From NCBI GenBank assembly GCA_021495925.1, contig JAKEKT010000017.1, forward strand, positions 248,001 to 312,000: a stretch of 64,000 nt of DNA. Reading direction: 5' to 3'. Shown here in pieces: positions 46,130 to 56,062 of the stretch. Below the pieces are notes generated by a model. That model searched no databases and was not told where the DNA came from. It saw only the letters and a list, made by a program, of their open reading frames with translations. Each line of letters begins with the position of its first letter. The first letter of the stretch is position 1. The stretch comes from Diplodia intermedia. Lineage: Eukaryota; Ascomycota; Dothideomycetes; Botryosphaeriales; Botryosphaeriaceae. A program made the translations under genes and the position numbers.

Positions 46130-47629
46130 ATGTTCGGACGCACAAACGATCCACTCATCCTCTCTCCCCTCGAGCAGGCCGGCCATCGAGGCTACGCGAG
46201 GCCGATCCTCTGCTTCGCCCTCAACCCGAGTTACGACCAAGACGAGGTCGTTCGGATCCTGCAACAAGGTCTGGCCGCGACAAAAGAGCAAGTTCCGTAT
46301 CTCTCGGCAGAGGTGGTACCCGAGGACGACGCCGAGGCCGATCAGAAGGGCTGCCTGAAGCTACAAGAAAATGATGATTTGGGCGAGTTGCGCGTCAAGA
46401 GACTAGAGAAGACCGAATTCCCGCTCACATACGACGAATTCCGCGCAAAGAACTTCCCAATCAACCTCTTGGCGCAGGAAGTCTTTAGCCCCCTGCCTCT
46501 CTTCCCCAGCCCGGGCGACCCTGCCCCCGTCTTCGCGGCTCAGGCGAACTTTATCGAGGGCGGGCTGCTCCTCAGCATCTGTAGCTACCACCTCGTCGCC
46601 GATGGCTTCTCGATAGCAAAGTACCTTCAGCTCTGGGCGCAGAACTGCCGCAAAGCGCAGACGAGCCCCGACCAGGTCAGTCGCGACACCGTCTTCCTCT
46701 CGTCATCAGCATTCGACCGCGCCCCCCTGATGTACGGCCACCTGTCGGACCCGAACAAGTGCGACATCAAGCACCACCCAGAGCTTGTCCTCAACGACTC
46801 CCCGCTGCCGCAGCACGAACGCATCCCCTCCACCCAGCGCAAATTCGTAGCGCGCGTCTGGCACTTCACGCCCGACGCCCTGGCACGACTGCGCGCCGAT
46901 TGCACCACACCAGGCAAACCACAGGCCAGCGTCGACCAAGCACTTGTGGCACTTCTATGGCGCTGCACTGTCGCCGCTCAAATAACGTCCGACAACGAAC
47001 CATCTTCCCAACCAGAAAACTCCATCGTCACCCTGGCCATCTCCAGCCGCGCCCACACCTTCCCACCGCTAGCCCCAGACTACATGGGCTCCCCGCTAGT
47101 CTTCGCATCGGCTGCTGTACCCCTGACCGACATGATCAGCAGTAATACCGCAGATGAAGCTGCCGAAGCCTCGCTGCTGCAGGCCCTCGCGCAGAAAGTC
47201 AAGGCCGAGATCGACAGCGTGACGGCGCACCGCGTGGCGACGCTGGTCAACACGCTGCAGTCGCCCAGCATGCCCGACTACAACCGGCTGGCGCCCGTCT
47301 CGTGGCCGGGGCTGGGGTCCAGCAGCGTTTTTGCTTCCAAGTGGAACGAGCTGCCATTCTACGAAGCGGACTGGGGGAAGGCGTTCAACGGCAACGGTTG
47401 CAGCCAAGCGAACGGGGAGGGAAGTAAAAGCCGTGGTTACTGCGAGCGCGTGCGCACGTGTTCCGAGGGCATACTGAATGGCGTGCAGATGATCTTGCCG
47501 GCCGTGCCGAGGGGCAAGGGCGTTGGCGGGGCGGATGGCATCGAGGTGTTGATGGGGATGGAGGAGGGGAGGGCGGTGGCAGCGTTGGAAAATGATGCCT
47601 TGTGGTTGAGGTATGCGGTGCCGGCTTAG
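46130..47629 (+). CDS. BAHD-type acyltransferase, trichothecene 3-O-acetyltransferase-like
   Basis: Transfers an acyl group from acyl-CoA to a hydroxyl or amine. A single exon encodes 499 aa. Hallmarks seen: the catalytic HxxxDG motif in YHLVADGFS (His154, Asp158), an N-terminal PRPILCF-like region with acidic loop, VDQALVALLWRCTVAAQ in the middle, and EADWGKAFNG near the C-terminus in place of the DFGWG structural motif. Overall it resembles fungal proteins annotated as trichothecene 3-O-acetyltransferase (TRI101-like), which are widespread and mostly do not act on trichothecenes. No trichodiene synthase or other trichothecene gene is in the window, so the substrate is open. It may acetylate another secondary metabolite or xenobiotic. 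Confidence 0.88.
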   Translation: MFGRTNDPLILSPLEQAGHRGYARPILCFALNPSYDQDEVVRILQQGLAATKEQVPYLSAEVVPEDDAEADQKGCLKLQENDDLGELRVKRLEKTEFPLTYDEFRAKNFPINLLAQEVFSPLPLFPSPGDPAPVFAAQANFIEGGLLLSICSYHLVADGFSIAKYLQLWAQNCRKAQTSPDQVSRDTVFLSSSAFDRAPLMYGHLSDPNKCDIKHHPELVLNDSPLPQHERIPSTQRKFVARVWHFTPDALARLRADCTTPGKPQASVDQALVALLWRCTVAAQITSDNEPSSQPENSIVTLAISSRAHTFPPLAPDYMGSPLVFASAAVPLTDMISSNTADEAAEASLLQALAQKVKAEIDSVTAHRVATLVNTLQSPSMPDYNRLAPVSWPGLGSSSVFASKWNELPFYEADWGKAFNGNGCSQANGEGSKSRGYCERVRTCSEGILNGVQMILPAVPRGKGVGGADGIEVLMGMEEGRAVAALENDALWLRYAVPA

Positions 47630-48472
47630 TGTGGTTCGAGGCTGCGCGGATGGTCGGTGTCCACCAGCTGGCGCTTGTTCTCGTATTGAGTTTTCATTTT
47701 CCAGAGATTTAATAATTCCAGATGACTGGCACGAGGTAGCGGAATATCTGTATGGTTCTGTTTGAATGACGGGACGTTTCGGTAGTGCTCACTAGAAGAA
47801 TACTGCAAATCATTAGAATATCTAAATACAACCACGAATCCCCTTTTTGTTGACCAGAATTCATGAGCACATGAAACGAGAAGCATACGTTACAATTAGA
47901 CTTCATAGCAGAATGAGGCTTGCCGTCGCACGTCATGTTTTACTCTGAGATCAGCAACAGGCATTGTCCTCAGAAAAGCCTCAAAGTAGACTGTGCGCTG
48001 TTCTGTCCAAGCGTGGCGATCCGGTCGTCACCTTTTGATCTTAGCGCATGCGTTCATGACAGCGTCAATCGGGCTCGGGGCTGGTTCCGGCCGACCGGCT
48101 TGGTGCATGTGCTCAAAAGGTTGCAGGAGCAGGCGAATCCGTTCGTCACACGCTGCCACTGGCCATGTCAGGTGCTGTTCTCCGATGTACCATGTGCTTC
48201 TTTGGGATGGAGGGTGATGCAGCTACCAAGTAAGTCACTGAAATAAAGCTGGCCCAACAGTTCTATGCTTGCGTATGGAATAGACATGGTTGATCTCACA
48301 AGTGGTCTCATCAGATTGACCAAGTATTTCAGTGTGTAATAGATGGGCAGTAGTGCCGAGCATGCATGAACCTCAACCGTACGATAGCATGCTTACAACC
48401 TGCACTGCTCATAGTCCGACAGAACCATAGGCCTGTCACAAACGCCCCTACAATCCCACAATTTCCCCCAAT
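47630..48472. other. Intergenic region without supportable gene
   Basis: About 840 bp between two convergent genes. The left part (47690-47900) is AT-rich; no motif or coding pattern is visible. Confidence 0.5.
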
Positions 48473-49178
48473 TCATGCCGCCACCACCGCCGGTCTCTTC
48501 ATAAACGCCAGCACAAAATCTTGCTCCGCGCCCCACATGCCCTTGGGACCAACGCGGGATTCCACGACTCCGAAGCCTCGTTTGGTCCGATACGCGCGGT
48601 TATGGCGCTCGACGGTTTTGAGCTGCGGCGGGAGGAGCGCCTCCTTGTCCTCCGTCCCTCTCCTTTCCCTCGCGACCGTCGCCTAGCTCGGCCGCCCGGA
48701 TGTGCACCGGTCCGCGAAACCTCTTGCCGCGGTGCACTACCAGCGCCGCGACAGCCGTGGTTTTCGAAGTCTGCACCAGCCTGCTTGTTTTGCCTCGGTC
48801 AGGGGGCCAGAACTTTTTTTTTTCTTTCCTGAGGAAGACAGCGCAGCGATGGGGTGTCTTTCTTCTTTCTTTCTTCCTTTCGCCTTACCGAGTCCGTCCC
48901 CCCAAGGTTTCGTCGATGCGGTTGCGATCGGCTTGTTTGCCATTTTGGTCGAACATCACGGCGCAGATGCCCCGTTCGCCGAGGGTCTCGGGGAGCTCGT
49001 CATCGGGGAAAAAGCGCGGCTCAGGGAAGCCGTTGAGCCCGGAGAATGTGGGATTGACTAGCTTTACGAGGGTGTGGAGTAGTACGAGTCTTGCTAAAGG
49101 CTCCGCGGCGGTGAACAGCTCGATACGAGTGGAGGAGGCGCCGGTGATGATAGTTGTGGTTCGAGATGATGATGCCAT
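48473..49178 (-). CDS. Small hypothetical protein, possible GNAT N-acetyltransferase
   Basis: Tentative model: exons 49178-48889, 48783-48708, 48649-48473; 543 nt, 180 aa. The introns (105 and 58 nt) were set so that all three coding-looking segments join in phase. The second intron is needed because the frame changes by one between KTTAVAALVVHRGKRF and the next conserved-looking segment. The last exon reads LKTVERHNRAYRTKRGFGVV then PKGMWGAEQDFVLAFMKR, resembling the C-terminal strand-helix of GNAT enzymes (Y..+RGF..V). The N-terminal exon (residues 1-96) has no clear motif and the acetyl-CoA loop Q/RxxGxG/A is not seen. A degenerate gene with a frameshift is the alternative. Confidence 0.42.
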
Positions 49179-49657
49179 TGTTTAGGAGGGTTTTTTTTTT
49201 GGTGGTGATATTAGGTGACAGGGATGCGGATTCTTGCACGCGATTGGGTTAGCAATTCGATATTAATTTATTAATTCTTTTCTTGTCACTGTTAGTAACT
49301 TAGTATTAGCCAACTTTCGAAAACCAATGATTTCACGTCCGAATGATTCAGATGCGCATATAATTTTCTTTCGAGGCCCACGTCACATGGGTTACGCACC
49401 ATATGGAATGTACCTGCACGAGTCTATCAGTAAGTTTTGTTCTACCTCGAACACAGAAATCGAACCCATGTTTAACCATCGTTTCGGTAATATTGCTCCA
49501 AAAACGCCGCCCTGTGTCTCACACACAAAACGCCCACGCCATGCCAGAGAGAAGTATCGTTGGCTCTTTCTGGGTATCTGCCCTCCCGCCCCCCCCCCCC
49601 CCCCCCGATTCGTACCCTCCAATTGTTCTCACAACCTTCATTCTCCCACTATCGCGT
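49179..49657. other. Intergenic region with homopolymer tract
   Basis: 480 bp between the TRS31 stop and the start of the small GNAT-like gene. It is AT-rich near 49250-49320 and contains an 18-base C run near the TRS31 end. Confidence 0.5.
49589..49606 (+). repeat. 18-base poly-C run
   Basis: Uninterrupted C homopolymer about 50 bp beyond the TRS31 stop codon, so in its likely 3'-UTR as poly-G on the coding strand. Exact length may be a sequencing uncertainty; G runs can also form quadruplexes. Confidence 0.9.
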
Positions 49658-50481
49658 CTACTTCTGCGGCTCCAGAATCTCCTCCCTCTCGATGACCCTC
49701 TCATCGAATTTGATCAAGAAGATCGTCTTACTCGGCCACATCTCTCTTGTCCCACCCACCTCTCCATCCGGGGGTCCTGCCGCCTGCCCCGCATTGCCCG
49801 CACCGTCGTCGACCCAATGCGCGGTGACGCCCTTTGTCGGGAAGCCGGCGCCGTCGCACACGCCCTCGACGACGCCGGCGACGAAGGCGGCGACGTTGAG
49901 CGAGCTCATCTCGCGCGGGGTGCTGACGTACTCGACGACGAGCGGCGCGTTGTCGGTGATCATGTAATCGGTGGCGGCCTGGGCGGAGCGCTCGAGCGCG
50001 TCGGCGGGCCGGTTGAACAGGTGCTTCCACAGCGTCGTCGTGATGAACTGCAGCAGCGCCAGCACGCGCGTGGGCCGCGTCGGGTTCAGGTTCGCCGTCA
50101 GCGCGCCTGCGACCGGCGACCGCGCCGAGAGGAGGTCGAGCAGCTTGAGGCCCAGCGGGTAGCCCTGGCTGTTGAGCCTGCGGGGTTGGGAATCGTCTTG
50201 CGTGAGCCGATGCAGGTACGGGGGAAGAGGGGCAATGCGGGGCTGGCGTACCTCTTCTCCAGGTCCGCGACACCGGTGACTTTTCTCTGGGCGTAGGTGA
50301 TCATCTCCACGAAGAGGTAGGCGAAGGCGGCGCGACTGAGCTCGGCATTCTTGCTGCGGCCTAGATTGCGGTCGTAGATGGTCTTGCGGTTGGATGGGTA
50401 GCGCAGCCCCGAGGTAATGGAGCGTTGCTGCTGGTGTGACGCCGCATCTTGGGCTGTTTTGTAGGATTGTGAGGCGCTCAT
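49658..50481 (-). CDS. TRS31: TRAPP complex subunit Trs31 (TRAPPC5, Bet3 family)
   Basis: Core subunit of TRAPP, the Rab-GTPase (Ypt1) exchange factor and tether of ER-Golgi traffic. Exons 50481-50252 and 50177-49658; 750 nt, 249 aa; intron 74 nt with GTACGC donor. The join gives LEKRLNSQGYPLGLKLLDLL. Family landmarks: a short disordered N-terminus, KTIYDRNLGRSKNAELSRAA, AFAYLFVEMITYAQ, ALLQFITTTLWKHLFNRPAD and DYMITDNAPLVVEYVSTPRE. The GAGFPTKGVTAHW segment and the final TIFLIKFDERVIERE are strands of the Bet3 fold. A Gly/Ala-rich insertion (GNAGQAAGPPDGEVGG) before the last strand is longer than in yeast. Same strand as SWD2, which lies 324 bp upstream. Confidence 0.93.
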
Positions 50482-50805
50482 CGTTGGGCAAAGGAGACCA
50501 TCGTGGGGTTGACGTGGGTGCGCGGTGTGCTCGGGGAAGCTCCGCTGCGCGCGTGGTCCTTATGCCCCGCCGTTGGTGGCCACGTCTTTGCACGCTTGAA
50601 GGCAGGTACGCTCGCCCCACCGCCCATAGTCTCAGGGCTCACTTGCTTGTCTGATTTGAAGAACCGTAATGTTACATTTTTCGGGTATTCGCACGCCTCT
50701 AATTCCGATTGACTTGCCTCCTGGTAATCCTTTTTCCCTACGCCCACCATGCTAGAGCCAACACCGCAAATGCTAATCCATGGAGAAGTGATAACGTCAT
50801 CTGCC
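50482..50805. other. TRS31 promoter / SWD2 3' region
   Basis: 324 bp between two genes on the minus strand. Nothing recognisable. Confidence 0.45.
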
Positions 50806-51882
50806 TCAAATGGTTTCTGGATCCGGAAGCCAGATCATGAAGTCTTTATCAGCAGTGCACAGCAGGTTCATCCGCTGGTTATAGCCCACCACAGCTGCTT
50901 TCCCAGGCCCAGGAAGGTCTGTAATTGGCTGAAGAATTCGATCAGGAGTTTGTTTGGAATGCAAATCCCACACAAGCAAGCCGGTTCCGCCCGAACCACC
51001 GATCAAAAACTGGCCGTCTGGGGAAAGGCAGGTGTCACCTTGTCCTGCCACTGTTCCGGGCGCAACGTATTCGCCTGCAGCGCGACGCCCCGAAGTTCCT
51101 GACTCTCTTAGGCAGAAAAACTTGAGGCTTCCCTCGAATGCATCCAATGCGAAGTGTCCACCGCCAGTAGTGCCAAGCACGAGGTGCTTTCCATCGTTTG
51201 AGAACTCCAGCTTCGACCAGGAGCGACCTACAGCTCCGGGTGTGTACTGCTGCTCCATCTCATGCAGGTCGAATGTTGCAAACGGTGGCTTGTCAAAATT
51301 ACGCACGTCGTACAGGAGGATGGTCTGGGTCGGGGGAGAGGCGATAGCGATGACGCTGGCAGAGGGGTCATAAGCGGCAAGCCACGGGGCGTGCAGCTTG
51401 AGCATGCCCTGGGTATTGGGGGAATTGAGAGACCACAGGCGCACAGTGTTGTCTTGGGAACACGAGACGAAAGTGTCGTTGGAGGGATTGAGGGCCAGGC
51501 AGGTCACGGTGTCTGTGTGACCCTTGAAGTAGCGGATGTACGAGTTGTCGTGCGTTGACAGGTAGCGGATGCCATCGTCGACCTTGGTGCTGGCATAAAT
51601 GATGCTCTGCGCGTGATGGGTGAAGCGGGCCAGGTGCACGCCGTACTTCTGACTCTTGAGCTCTTTCGCGTGCTTCCCTTCCTTGCAGTTGTAAATCTGT
51701 AGCGTGTCGTCGTCGCGCGCGACGATAGCCAGCTCTCCCGAGTCGTCAAAGTCGAGCGACGTTACCGATGTCTCCTTGCTCTCAGCGCGAAAGCAGCGGG
51801 TCGGACGGAAGGCAGCTACGATCTCGCTGACCTTCTGGGTCTGCGGAGCTCCGCCGCTGGTGGGGGTTGCGCCGGCAGCCAT
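50806..51882 (-). CDS. SWD2: WD40 protein Swd2 (WDR82), COMPASS subunit
   Basis: Beta-propeller subunit shared by COMPASS (H3K4 methyltransferase) and, in yeast, the cleavage and polyadenylation factor. A single exon encodes 358 aa. After a Gly/Thr-rich start come repeats with conserved text: TSLDFDDSGELAIVARDDDT, YKGHTDTVTCLAL-type GH in YFKGHTDTVTCLAL, DNTVRLWSLNSPNTQGML, IASPPTQTILLYDVRNFDK, FSNDGKHLVLGTTGGGHFAL, DTCLSPDGQFLIGGSGGTG and LCTADKDFMIWLPD. The family keeps the same order. The gene is divergent from OAC1 (430 bp between ATGs) and intronless. Confidence 0.95.
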   Translation of the reverse strand: MAAGATPTSGGAPQTQKVSEIVAAFRPTRCFRAESKETSVTSLDFDDSGELAIVARDDDTLQIYNCKEGKHAKELKSQKYGVHLARFTHHAQSIIYASTKVDDGIRYLSTHDNSYIRYFKGHTDTVTCLALNPSNDTFVSCSQDNTVRLWSLNSPNTQGMLKLHAPWLAAYDPSASVIAIASPPTQTILLYDVRNFDKPPFATFDLHEMEQQYTPGAVGRSWSKLEFSNDGKHLVLGTTGGGHFALDAFEGSLKFFCLRESGTSGRRAAGEYVAPGTVAGQGDTCLSPDGQFLIGGSGGTGLLVWDLHSKQTPDRILQPITDLPGPGKAAVVGYNQRMNLLCTADKDFMIWLPDPETI

Positions 51883-52312
51883 GACGAATGGTGAAGAGGG
51901 ATATGGAGCTCAGCGCATCGCGCGGCAGGCTGTTGACGGCTGCACCGCTTTCGGAGCGGGCGCAAGGGTGGGCTGGTGGTGTGGTGGCGTGTGACTGCGT
52001 GCTGTCGCGGTGTTCCTGAGAAGCTCGCGGCACGATGAAGCAATTCGGAGGCGCACGGGCCCTCGGCGACGATCCCTGGGCCGAGCTCTGGGCTCCGATG
52101 CCGGGGCATGCAGGGCCTCTACCAAGTAAGCCGCCGAATATTTCGTACTACGTAAGCACCGCAGCTCATCATCGCCCGCAGCAATCACTCGCTCCTCGCA
52201 AACCACTCCTCAATTGCCTGCGCACTCTCGCCGGAGGACAGCTTGACGTTCGCCATCCCAACCTCACCCAGTTCTCCGGCGTAGAGAGCGAGAGCACAGG
52301 GCGCGACCAGCC
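51883..52312. promoter_or_regulatory. Bidirectional promoter of SWD2 and OAC1
   Basis: 430 bp between divergent start codons. No TATA box; open frames crossing it are incidental. Confidence 0.5.
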
Positions 52313-53546
52313 ATGTCCACCACTCTTGGGTAAGAGCTGTCGACACCATCCGCACAAGGAACACCTCGCGCTGACTGTGTACCAGCTCGTTTATAGCAGG
52401 CGGCATTGCAGCGTGCGGTGCTGTCACTGTCACTCACAGCTTCGAGACGGTGAAGATTCGGTGCGCTGCTCAGCCTCCCCCTCGCCGGCGCAATCGCCGC
52501 TGACTTCCGGCCCAGGTTACAGTTACAGGGTGAACTGCAGGCGAGGAAGGATGCGCCGAAGCTGTATCGTGGCGTCTTGCATGGTGTTGCCACAATCCTG
52601 AAGAACGAGGGTCCCAAGGGCTTGTTCCGCGGTCTCTCATGCGCCGTGAGTTGCCGCCTTGGGAAGGGCGTTATTGCGAAAGCTGACATGGCAACGCCCA
52701 GTACATTTACCAAATGACCCTCAATGGCTGCCGCCTCGGCTTCTACGAGCCTATCCGCGGTACCTTGACCAGTCTCCTCTACCATGACGCAAATGTCCAA
52801 TCGTTTGGCCTCAACATCTTCTCCGGCGCTACTTCCGGTATCCTGGGCGCTGCCGCCGGTTCGCCCTTCTTCCTCGTGAAGACCCGTCTGCAATCCTTCT
52901 CACCTTTTCTTCCGGTCGGCACTCAACATCACTACAAGAATGCGTGGGATGGCATGAAGCAAATCTACACTGGTGAGGGCGTCAAGGGCCTCTACCGCGG
53001 TGTCGGCCCGGCCATGGTCCGCACCGGTTTCGGCAGTTCGGTTCAGCTTCCCACGTACTTCTTCGCAAAGAGGCGGCTTGTCAAGCATCTGGGCATGGAA
53101 GAAGGGCCGGCTTTGCATTTGGCCAGCAGTACTGCGTCAGGATTCGTCGTCTGCTGCGTCATGCATCCTCCTGACACGGTCATGAGCCGCATGTACAACC
53201 AAACCGGAAACCTCTACAACAGCGCATTCGATTGCTTGTTCCGCACTGTCAAGACTGAGGGTTTCCTGGCAGTTTACAAGGGCTTCTTCGCTCACCTGGC
53301 AAGAATATTGCCCCATACTGTAAGTCTGCCCCTGATTCGCCCAGAGTCGCATCAGAGAAGCAATAGGCCTGAGCGTGTATTGATCTACATCTCTGCAACC
53401 TACGCATTTGCTGCAGTTACATGGAGATTTTGAAGTGCGTCTTGCTAACAGTGTCCTAGATCCTCACCCTCAGCTTAGCGGAACAGACTAATAAGCTTAT
53501 GCGGAAGGTTGAGAACCGCTACTTTCTCAAGACCGAGGAGATTTAA
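52313..53546 (+). CDS. OAC1: Mitochondrial oxaloacetate carrier, Oac1-like (SLC25)
   Basis: Inner-membrane carrier; yeast Oac1 moves oxaloacetate, sulfate and isopropylmalate. Exons 52313-52329, 52386-52460, 52516-52645, 52702-53319, 53460-53546; 927 nt, 308 aa, the normal three-repeat length. The 17-nt first exon plus exon 2 gives MSTTLGSFIAGGIAACGAVT; the SFIAGGIAACGAV text fixes the acceptor at 52385. The three carrier signatures are HSFETVKIRLQ, SPFFLVKTRLQ and HPPDTVMSRMYNQ; the first has Ser where Pro is usual, as I recall from other fungal Oac1 proteins. The C-terminus reads HTILTLSLAEQTNKLMRK. The last intron is 140 nt; other introns are 55-56 nt. Sulfate or alpha-isopropylmalate as physiological substrate is not decidable from sequence. 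Confidence 0.92.
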
Positions 53547-54607
53547 AGTGTAACATCAGGATGCTTTTTCGGGCTGTAAATACCGTGCCGTGGATAGAAT
53601 GTGGCGCTCGGGCGAAGGAACCGCAAGAGGATTGCTGGTGATCGGGACGAGGAGATATATCACCAAGGTTTTATAAGGCGAGCCTGTATGCGACGTAAGT
53701 ACCTCTGATTAGAAACGACTTTCCAAACATCTCAAATTTCATGTCGCCCTCTCCTACCTACGGGTTCAAACTAGTCCGGGATTTCGGCCTACGTATCTTT
53801 TGACGAGAGATAGAAGCATCCTGCACGTCCTGAAGCTATCGTTGCAATATGGTGGGCGACTCTGTCATCAAGCAATTCGCTAGTGCCATCCATATGCGAC
53901 TACGCGTAGCAACCAACCCTAGCGCATTCAGTCACTTCACGCGTTGCTCCCCGCTTATTTCCACGTTTATGTCTCGTTCAGCTGGCCGCAAATCTCTCGG
54001 CATTATTATTCTAGGATTTGCTTACCTCAGCCCCGAGCTGGAAAGGCTGACCGAACTGGGCAGGAGACTAGTGCTCTGTTACCAGGACCTCGGGCTCCAG
54101 CGAAGCGACAGCGTCAGCATTAGCTGCGTTGTACGTGCGCGTAGGCAGCGACCAGGAACCCCGTTGGCCGAGCGCAGTTGCACACGTCGGGATGCATCTC
54201 CGAAAGTGTATGCAATTGGGGGCCTCGCAGATGTGTGGCGGGCCGCGAACGGTTGTGCAGCACCAGCGTTTGGCCCACGGCGATGTGTTGCTGATTGAGC
54301 AAGGGAGAGCCACGCAGATTGGACGAATTGAGTTGCCTTCCCCGCATTCCGGGCGCAGGTCAACCCTGCACCCCGGCCGAAAATCACTTGTCCAACCCTT
54401 GCTCCATCCGCCGCTGCTCGCCTGACTACTGATGAGCCGCTCCCATCTCACTCTCGCGCCAGCGCCATCTCCGCCACCATGCACTTCCTCCCGCCATATC
54501 TCCTGCGCCGCATACCGCCCTCTCCCGCAACGATTCTCGTTCAATTCTCCCCCTGAGTGCGTGCGCGCCCTACACGGCATGCTCTTCCCACGCTTCCTCA
54601 TTCCAAC
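53547..54607. other. Intergenic region without supportable gene
   Basis: About 1.06 kb between OAC1 and the unknown basic protein. Open frames of up to about 180 codons on both strands at 53849-54620 overlap each other and look like GC-driven shadows. Confidence 0.5.
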
Positions 54608-56062
54608 ATGCAGGCCCAAACCATGGGCCTAAACCAGGACTTCTCACATCCAGGCGACTGCCCCTTCGCCAGAAACAAGTCCAATGCCGCATCCGACCAC
54701 TCGTCCTCCACGTTCACTTTCTACGCCGCTGCTCCTTCCGCCCCGCTGAACTTCTCACACCACGCTCACGCTACGCGCAACGACACTTCGTTCTGCCCTC
54801 TTCTTTCCTCCACGGACGCCCATGACGACAATGACGGCGCCGGCATCCGTCTCAAGAAAAAGCGCAAACGCACCGACAATGACGCAGGAACCGCGGGTCC
54901 AATTCGCAAGAAGCGACGTCTGCGCCTGACGCTCATAACCTCGCGGCTCTCGCAACCTTTCGCCGTTCCAACCACACACATCGCCGACCGAGGGCGTTCG
55001 CGCATTGCGGCGTGGGCTAAGCAGCAAAAGAAGGCGCCATGGGGCCGAGCGCTGCTACGGAAAGCTGCGACCTTGAACCGCGCGACGCGCCGCAGCGTCG
55101 AGCAACGAGCGGGCCAGTCGCCGAACATGATACCCGCAGAGCTCGAGATGTTACTGCGCCGCAAGGGTGTGGAGATGGCAAGGCTTGCGTGGTTGCGTGG
55201 CAGCTTGGCCACGGTGAATAGCACGAGACCAGTCGATTTTCCTCTTCAATACGCGCATCAGCAGCAGCCCACCTCGTCGTTAGGTGGGAATGCTGCTCAT
55301 CCTACAACAACCACGTCAACGGTGATGGCTTCGATGACGGCGAGGGTGGCTGCCAATCGCGTGGTGGAAAGCCCGAATTTCAGGTACAACTGCTATGCGC
55401 CGTCGCCGCCGTCGCCGTTGCGGCAGTCGAACTATGATAGTGAAGGCACCGGGGAGGGAGTCGAGCGGGATGGATTGCGGTGGAGCGAGGATGATGCCGA
55501 GCAGCTCAAGGGCAAAGTGGAGAAGGAAAAAAAGGAAGAGAAGGGAGAAGGAGAGGAAGAAGAGAACGAGTCGGCCTACTTCGACAGCCTCATCTTCGGC
55601 ATCGCAGCCAGCGCTGTTGTCGCTGCCGACTCGCCCGCCTTGTCCAACACCTCGGTCTTCGTGTCCGACTACGACCGGCTCGATGACCTGGCCGGCGACA
55701 GCAACACAGACGGCTTCGCGAGCTCCGTCCTATCCTCTCCCGCTCGCGCGAGCTCGCCATCCGCGACCACCGTGGCAACGGCGTTGACGGCGTTGACGGA
55801 CGAGGACGATGCGGCGACAGGTCCGACGGCTGATCGTTATTCGTCGGGCTCGCCATCTTCGATGCTGTTCTTCGATCAGCTGCTCGAGACGATCCCGTCG
55901 GACGGTGAAGATGCCATTGTACCGCCGCCGCTGTTGCCGCTCGAACAGACACAACCCAGCGTTTCGAAGAGGCCGCCGCGGCCGAAAGGGTGGAACCCGA
56001 ACTTTGCGTCTGCGCCCCCGCCCCCGCCGTCTAGTTCGAAGCCGTTGGAGAGCTCTGAGTAG
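54608..56062 (+). CDS. Conserved-looking protein of unknown function with basic cluster
   Basis: A single exon encodes 484 aa from the ATG at 54608. I do not recognise a named domain. Residues about 80-110 form a strong bipartite nuclear-localisation-like cluster (IRLKKKRKRTDND, then RKKRRLRLTLITSRLSQPFA). The segment through about residue 185 (RIAAWAKQQKKAPWGRALLRK, NMIPAELEMLLRRKGVEMAR) looks ordered, helical and conserved. The C-terminal half is low complexity: Gln/Pro, an acidic Lys/Glu stretch near 55520-55570, Ser/Thr-rich repeats, and a Pro-rich tail. A nuclear, perhaps nucleic-acid-binding role is only an inference from charge. Introns are not needed. Confidence 0.72.
   Translation: MQAQTMGLNQDFSHPGDCPFARNKSNAASDHSSSTFTFYAAAPSAPLNFSHHAHATRNDTSFCPLLSSTDAHDDNDGAGIRLKKKRKRTDNDAGTAGPIRKKRRLRLTLITSRLSQPFAVPTTHIADRGRSRIAAWAKQQKKAPWGRALLRKAATLNRATRRSVEQRAGQSPNMIPAELEMLLRRKGVEMARLAWLRGSLATVNSTRPVDFPLQYAHQQQPTSSLGGNAAHPTTTTSTVMASMTARVAANRVVESPNFRYNCYAPSPPSPLRQSNYDSEGTGEGVERDGLRWSEDDAEQLKGKVEKEKKEEKGEGEEEENESAYFDSLIFGIAASAVVAADSPALSNTSVFVSDYDRLDDLAGDSNTDGFASSVLSSPARASSPSATTVATALTALTDEDDAATGPTADRYSSGSPSSMLFFDQLLETIPSDGEDAIVPPPLLPLEQTQPSVSKRPPRPKGWNPNFASAPPPPPSSSKPLESSE

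Noticed and set aside
26728..47629. Secondary-metabolite gene cluster
   Set aside because: No polyketide synthase, NRPS, terpene cyclase or DMATS in the window; regulators plus tailoring-type enzymes alone are insufficient.
49403..50296. 297-codon frame antisense to TRS31
   Set aside because: Overlaps Bet3-fold coding sequence on the minus strand and shows only compositional bias.
52035..52601. 188-codon frame across the SWD2/OAC1 promoter
   Set aside because: It reads through the OAC1 exon 1 and introns; the spliced carrier model is far better supported.
53849..54620. Overlapping 149- and 183-codon frames on opposite strands
   Set aside because: They mirror each other, lack motifs and splice context; likely chance frames in GC-rich DNA.
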